Below, one piece after another: positions 60,019-64,000 of a stretch of DNA of 64,000 nucleotides; the first letter of the stretch is position 1; every line of letters begins with the position of its first letter. The notes below the pieces were generated by a model that did no database searches, had not been told where the DNA came from, and saw only the letters and a program-made list of their open reading frames with translations. Origin of the DNA: Alisma plantago-aquatica (lineage: Eukaryota; Streptophyta; Magnoliopsida; Alismatales; Alismataceae); NCBI GenBank assembly GCA_963693085.1, contig OY856412.1, positions 1,062,970,744 through 1,063,034,743 of the forward strand, read 5' to 3'. A program made the position numbers and the translations under genes.

Positions 60019-61588
60019 ATTTGTATGTAATCTAGTATAAGCAGTCTTGTTCCCAGTTAAAGTTTGTGATGTTGTATATTTTTATGCAATTTATTAGTTA
60101 AATGAGGAAAATGAAACTCTAGTGATAGGGCATTTAGTAAATTAGGTATTTACATTTTAGTGTTTCTAAATATGATTAGTGGAATAGCTCAATAGCTCAA
60201 TTTACAGTACAAATTATAGATAAGATATGAAAAAAATTGATTACAAGTTTAAGATAAGAAATTTTAATTAGAAGTTTCAACTGTGAATTGAAATACTGAA
60301 TTATACATTAAATGCTATAAACACTATAGAATACTTCACAGGAGGCATGCGTTGTGAGGAGAAAACATGCTACTGACTGGAGGGGTAGTCCAAATTGAAA
60401 TAGCATGGAGAACATCATATCAGAGGGTGGGTTCTAGGATAGTGAGGGTAGACTTATGATTATAATGTGGTACCCAACACAAACCAAGGATGTTTTTGGT
60501 ACCAGTATTAATGGTCAATGGTCATCTTTAGTAGGATCAATGATGCATAGTTGTGTTGTTGATCAGTGGTCATCTTCTGTAGGACATCTAATGCACGATA
60601 AGCATGATTTTTTTGACTCTTTACTTGAGAACCTAGATTTATAGGAGGAGTCCAGATATTCATTCTCTCCCATAAGCCTCTAGAGACAGATGTGGTGAGG
60701 CTTGTTGCAGATGTTTTTTTTTTGAGATTATAGACTTTTGATCCCACTTCTAAGTCTTCTATAATGATATTATAGCTTGCTACAATGCTTTCACATGTCG
60801 GGGTACACTTAATGTGAATCTTGGGCATTATAAGATGAACAAGATATCAAAAAAGTGACTACAAATATTCATATATTACTTGTAGTTATATAAAGTAACC
60901 TACTATTTGTATATTTTTGAATGAATAGTTCCCTTGACATTTGTTAAGTATGCTTATTTATTGATTTACTCCTTATAGTTATCTAGAAAAATCATGCTAA
61001 TTATATGTTTGTGAATGATTGGTTCATTTATAGAACATTAGCATTCTACTTTAAATTTAGTTTCAATAATATATCTTTTTACTATTTAAGTGTTTCAAAC
61101 GATTTCTTTGAAGTACTCATCCATTAAGCGAGTAGGCTCACCCCTCCACTCACAATTTTTTCGAGAAACCATGTGAATTGAAGAATCTCAATTCTAGAGC
61201 CTTTTTAGAACAAGAGCTAGGTATCAAATTAGTCAAGTTCAGACGGTCCTTGTCACTATTGGTCCTTTTAAAGAAATGAGAGAGTTGTAAATGATGATGT
61301 GTAACTTTATTTTACTTAACAATAAATTATGTATGCATTTATCAAAACGTATAAACATGAACATATGAGAATTAGATTGAATGTTTAGATATGTATCCTT
61401 GTTGTTGCAACTATATTAGTGAAATCTAGGTTAAGATTCCCTTGTAAAGTTGGCTTATGTGACTAAAAGTGAGAAAACAAAGAGCGTGACATTGAAAAAA
61501 GGCTAAGAGTCATCTTGGTATTATGTTTAATCCTCAATTTATGCCCAAATCTCATGATTAGTGGTTATAGTGAGATGTGGGTCTAACA
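59942..61588 (+). repeat. Element A LTR3, right arm
   Basis: After a TA run (to about 60006) the sequence matches LTR1 from about 10400 and LTR2 from about 41620 (GGAATAGCTCAATAGCTC near 60180; CACATGTCGGGGTACAC near 60791). It ends GTCTAACA at 61588, followed by AAAAAT, which resembles the AAAAT before LTR1. Confidence 0.85.
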
Positions 61589-61833
61589 AAAAATTCAAAG
61601 TTCATCATACATATTATTTGGAAAATTAACTATCCAAACACATATATGACAAATAAAACCAAAAACTACAAAAAGACAACCAAACATTAATTAGTTTCTC
61701 ATGTAGACACATATTATTGAACAATAAACAATTGACAAAGAAGATACAAAATCTGCTATAGATAAACACATTCAATTATGTTCAAAACCAAATATACATA
61801 TAAGTAAATCAATCAATACAAATGGTTAGTAAG
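61589..61833. other. Right flank of element A
   Basis: 245 bp, AT-rich, nothing recognised. Lies between the end of A and LTR E. Confidence 0.6.
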
Positions 61834-63019
61834 TGTTGGTATGTATGCCCTGGGAGCCAATCATGGGATGACTGGTGGGATACATTAAGATTGATTTGAT
61901 AAACATCAAAGGCAAGCTTCCAATTCTTTCTGGTTCAGTCATATGAGATAGTGACAGAACAGATTGAATGTCTAGAGAATGACAGTACTCAATGACGTAT
62001 GCTTTCAGGTTGAGGACCTGAACGATGAGATCATATGGATGCTAAGAGTTTGTACATTCTTGTTATGTCCCTAGTAGGATGTCATTGTGGAAGGTAGATA
62101 GACAACAATGACACACAAGACTAGATTGTGGTGTTGGTTGATGACAGTTCTCATTAGTCATGATATAGAGATATCAAACCAAACACATAGGTACTTGTTA
62201 GAGAACAAGTGTACCGAACAGACCCACCATGAGTTTGACACATGGAACCATGACATGGTAGTCACAGTCAGTACTCACAGTGATGGTGGTGAATGTGATT
62301 CTTTGACCTGAAATCACTACATTCAACACATGTCGTTGGGTACACTTTGACATCATCAAACGCAGTCCTGAAACATGGGTTGTTATAAATGTGATGATTG
62401 GGTGGCTTTGACACATGGGGCTTTTGAGGGGTGAGTGATAGATATGAGATTTGTCCCTCCTGAGGGAGTTATATATCCAAGGCCACTTGATGAGTAGGAT
62501 TGAAATAGGCGTGCGCACGTATGTGTGAATCAGTATGTGATATTGATGTCATACATATCTCTTCCAATCTACTCTGAGATCAAGAAAGTGAATGAACATT
62601 GACAGGATGACTGTTCCATGCCTCAAGTTCATTCGGGATATCAGTGACAAAGGAATTATACATTCGTTGTAACACCATTCACAGATTGTAGGATTGAAAG
62701 TTGTTCTCCAACTTTCTACTTTTACTTGGGCAGCACTGATGTGTGAGTAGGCACCGCTCTTTGCTTGTGAAGTCATAAGTGTTATGGAATTTCACTGCCA
62801 ATGTGAAATGGACCTGCAGGGTCACACACATAGAATTTAACCTGGAAGAGGAGTTTTATCCACAAACAATGTTTAGATTGATTGCTAAAAGAGTTTAGTA
62901 GTTCAATTAAACACTCAATCAATTGATAGCTCAGTATCATAATGTTCAAGGTGTTGGACTGATTGATTGGAGTATCGGATTGATTGAAATCACAATTGAC
63001 TGATTTTGGACAATTTGCA

Positions 63020-63420
63020 CTCCCAACCGATCGGCTCATGTGATGAACCGATCGGCTGAGCTGGGTGAACCGAACAACTCGAATGTTGTGTCGATCGGCT
63101 CATGAACAGGGTGAAACGATTGCTTCAAGTGTTGAAACGATCGATTCAACTAGTGCAACCGAGCAAGTTGGGAAAGTAGAATTGGTGAGAATTTTCCTTG
63201 CGTTTCACTTGCCCAATTTGATTGGAACAAGGATTGGTATTCGATACCAATTAGAAACAAAAGAAGGAAAGTCAATCGGGAACTGACCAGGACCACCAAC
63301 TGACCGGTTCACTTGTGAACCGACCGGTTGAGGTGTCCTAACCGATCGATTGAGGTGTCAACCGACCGGTTCAGGTCCCCAACCGACCGTTTCAGTTGTG
63401 AAATGATCGGTTGAGGTTGC
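63020..63420. repeat. CG palindrome array in U3 of E
   Basis: Repeated AACCGATCGGCT, GAACCGACCGGTT, CCGACCGGTTCA and variants, alternating with short T/G-rich spacers such as TGAGGTGT, about 20 bases apart. CCGATCGG and ACCGGT are perfect palindromes. It ends about 95 bp before the TATA box. Confidence 0.85.
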
Positions 63421-63470
63421 GAGTTGGTTGATTTTGTAGAAAATCTCAAACCCTTCTACTCCTTCTTTTA

Positions 63471-63522
63471 GTCCCACATTGCCCGGGATGGAGAACCCTG
63501 TCCCATGACCCTCCTATATATA
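63471..63522 (+). promoter_or_regulatory. snRNA-type upstream element plus TATA box in LTR E
   Basis: GTCCCACATTG (63471-63481) differs by one base from the plant snRNA upstream element RTCCCACATCG. TATATATA starts at 63515, leaving 33 bp between them. In plants a gap of about four helical turns specifies Pol II snRNA promoters and a shorter one Pol III. Transcription would start near 63545. Confidence 0.65.
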
Positions 63523-64000
63523 GGGGTATTGGGGGCTTCTCAAAGTACAACTCAGTGCAACCAGTTTTTCTGTAAAGTTGTTATTCTCTGGTTTTGGTAA
63601 CCGAGAGAGCCCGAGCAAGTGCTACCCGCAAAGGGAGGCCCAGCAAGGGAAAGACAACTGTAGTTGCAACTGGAGGCAGGAGAGTGTGTTGGCGGCTAGT
63701 ACGTCAATAGAAGGGTGCGACTCCTTCCAATTCCATGTGGGACAAGGATATTGGAGTTCCAGGTGGTCCGTGTGGACTACCATAGAGGCGGGAGGTTGCT
63801 GCCGCTCGGAGGACAACTGTCAATCCCGACAGTCCCGGTGAGATCAGGAGTCGTCAGTCCCGGTGCGACCAGGAGCTGCACAGACACCGTCCAAGACTAG
63901 AGGTGAAGACCACGCAAGCCGCGTGGTATTGTCGTCGAGCAAGCCTCGGGACAAGGTATGATTCCACAAACCATCCTTTCCTATTGTATAGACGTTGACG

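Larger units (their letters stand above)
8586..61588 (+). mobile_element. Element A: tandem LTR retroelement, three LTRs and two internal regions
   Basis: Family A explains most of the window. The same LTR occurs three times (start TGTTATGACCTA, end near TCTAACA) and the same non-coding internal region twice. PBS-like strings related to TGGTATCAGAGC (initiator-Met tRNA) follow LTR1 and LTR2. The purine tract AAGGAGGGAAGA lies immediately before LTR2 and LTR3. The orientation is therefore plus. With later insertions removed, LTRs are about 3.4, 3.9 and 3.8 kb and the internals 3.36 and 3.29 kb. The outer flanks, AAAAT and AAAAAT, are compatible with one target duplication. No gag or pol is seen, so it fits the LARD type of non-autonomous element. 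The LTR-INT-LTR-INT-LTR order fits unequal recombination between LTRs of two copies. Confidence 0.85.
61834..64000 (+). mobile_element. Element E: LTR of a further retroelement, cut by the window edge
   Basis: Starts TGTTGGTATGTATGCCCTGGGAGCC, a Copia-style LTR start after the possible target site GTAAG. It holds at least 2167 bp: a U3 with CG inverted repeats (63020-63420), a promoter at 63471-63522 and a GC-rich R/U5 after it. No PBS is seen before the edge, so it is either a 5' LTR or a solo LTR. Open frames in it (for example 62108-62311, 63578-63841) look accidental. The plus orientation is inferred from the promoter. Confidence 0.7.

Noticed and set aside
63578..63841. 87-codon frame near the right edge
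   Set aside because: It lies in the R/U5 part of LTR E, with overlapping frames on both strands and no motif.

Overview
This window is plant nuclear DNA from a repeat-rich genome. The evidence is plant-type LINEs with zinc-knuckle and zf-RVT domains, LTR elements primed by initiator-Met and Asp tRNA sites, a tRNA-derived SINE, CCTATAAATAGG-type TATA boxes and an AT-rich background. I see no host protein-coding gene, rRNA gene or intact tRNA gene. The species cannot be named from this sequence; a seed plant, probably an angiosperm, is an inference.

The layout is a nest of transposons. Outside the nest, a nearly full-length LINE (LINE-1, 678-6333, minus strand) sits between perfect 16-bp target duplications. 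From 8586 to 61588 lies one old tandem LTR element, family A. It has three LTRs and two non-coding internal regions (LTR1-INT1-LTR2-INT2-LTR3). Its LTRs are about 3.4-3.9 kb and its internal regions about 3.3 kb once later insertions are removed. Everything else between those points was inserted into A. Element B (11131-30106, TSD CTTAG) is in LTR1. Element C (12914-23493, minus strand, TSD CTTAT) is inside the 5' LTR of B. LINE-3 (32431-37424) is in INT1 and itself holds a SINE (35594-35784). A LINE scrap (about 40670-41190) and LINE-2 (42503-47340, minus strand) are in LTR2. Copia-type element D (53488-59941) is in a TA-rich site of LTR3. After 245 bp of flank, a further LTR (E, from 61834) runs off the right edge.

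All coding capacity is retroelement-derived and broken. LINE-1 and LINE-2 keep recognisable gag, endonuclease, reverse transcriptase and zf-RVT domains, interrupted by a few stops and frameshifts, many of them TAG. C keeps a CCHC gag-like ORF and an acidic ORF built of about four degenerate modules of roughly 80 residues. D keeps only the C-terminal half of gag with two CCHC knuckles and has no pol. A and B have no recognisable genes, so A, B, C and D look non-autonomous.

The most unusual non-coding signals lie in the LTR promoters. The U3 regions of C, D and E each carry an array of short CG-containing inverted repeats (CGGTCTTGAGACCG; TCGGTCGA/TCGACCGA; CCGATCGG and CCGACCGG) just upstream of a TATA box, although the three families are otherwise dissimilar. 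LTR E also has a plant snRNA-type upstream element, GTCCCACATTG, 33 bp before its TATA box, which is the spacing of Pol II snRNA genes. C carries PPT-like hairpins with a compensatory base-pair change, and D has several AAGGGGGAG tracts ahead of its 3' LTR, a Sirevirus-like trait. All calls come from reading the sequence; no database or alignment was run.
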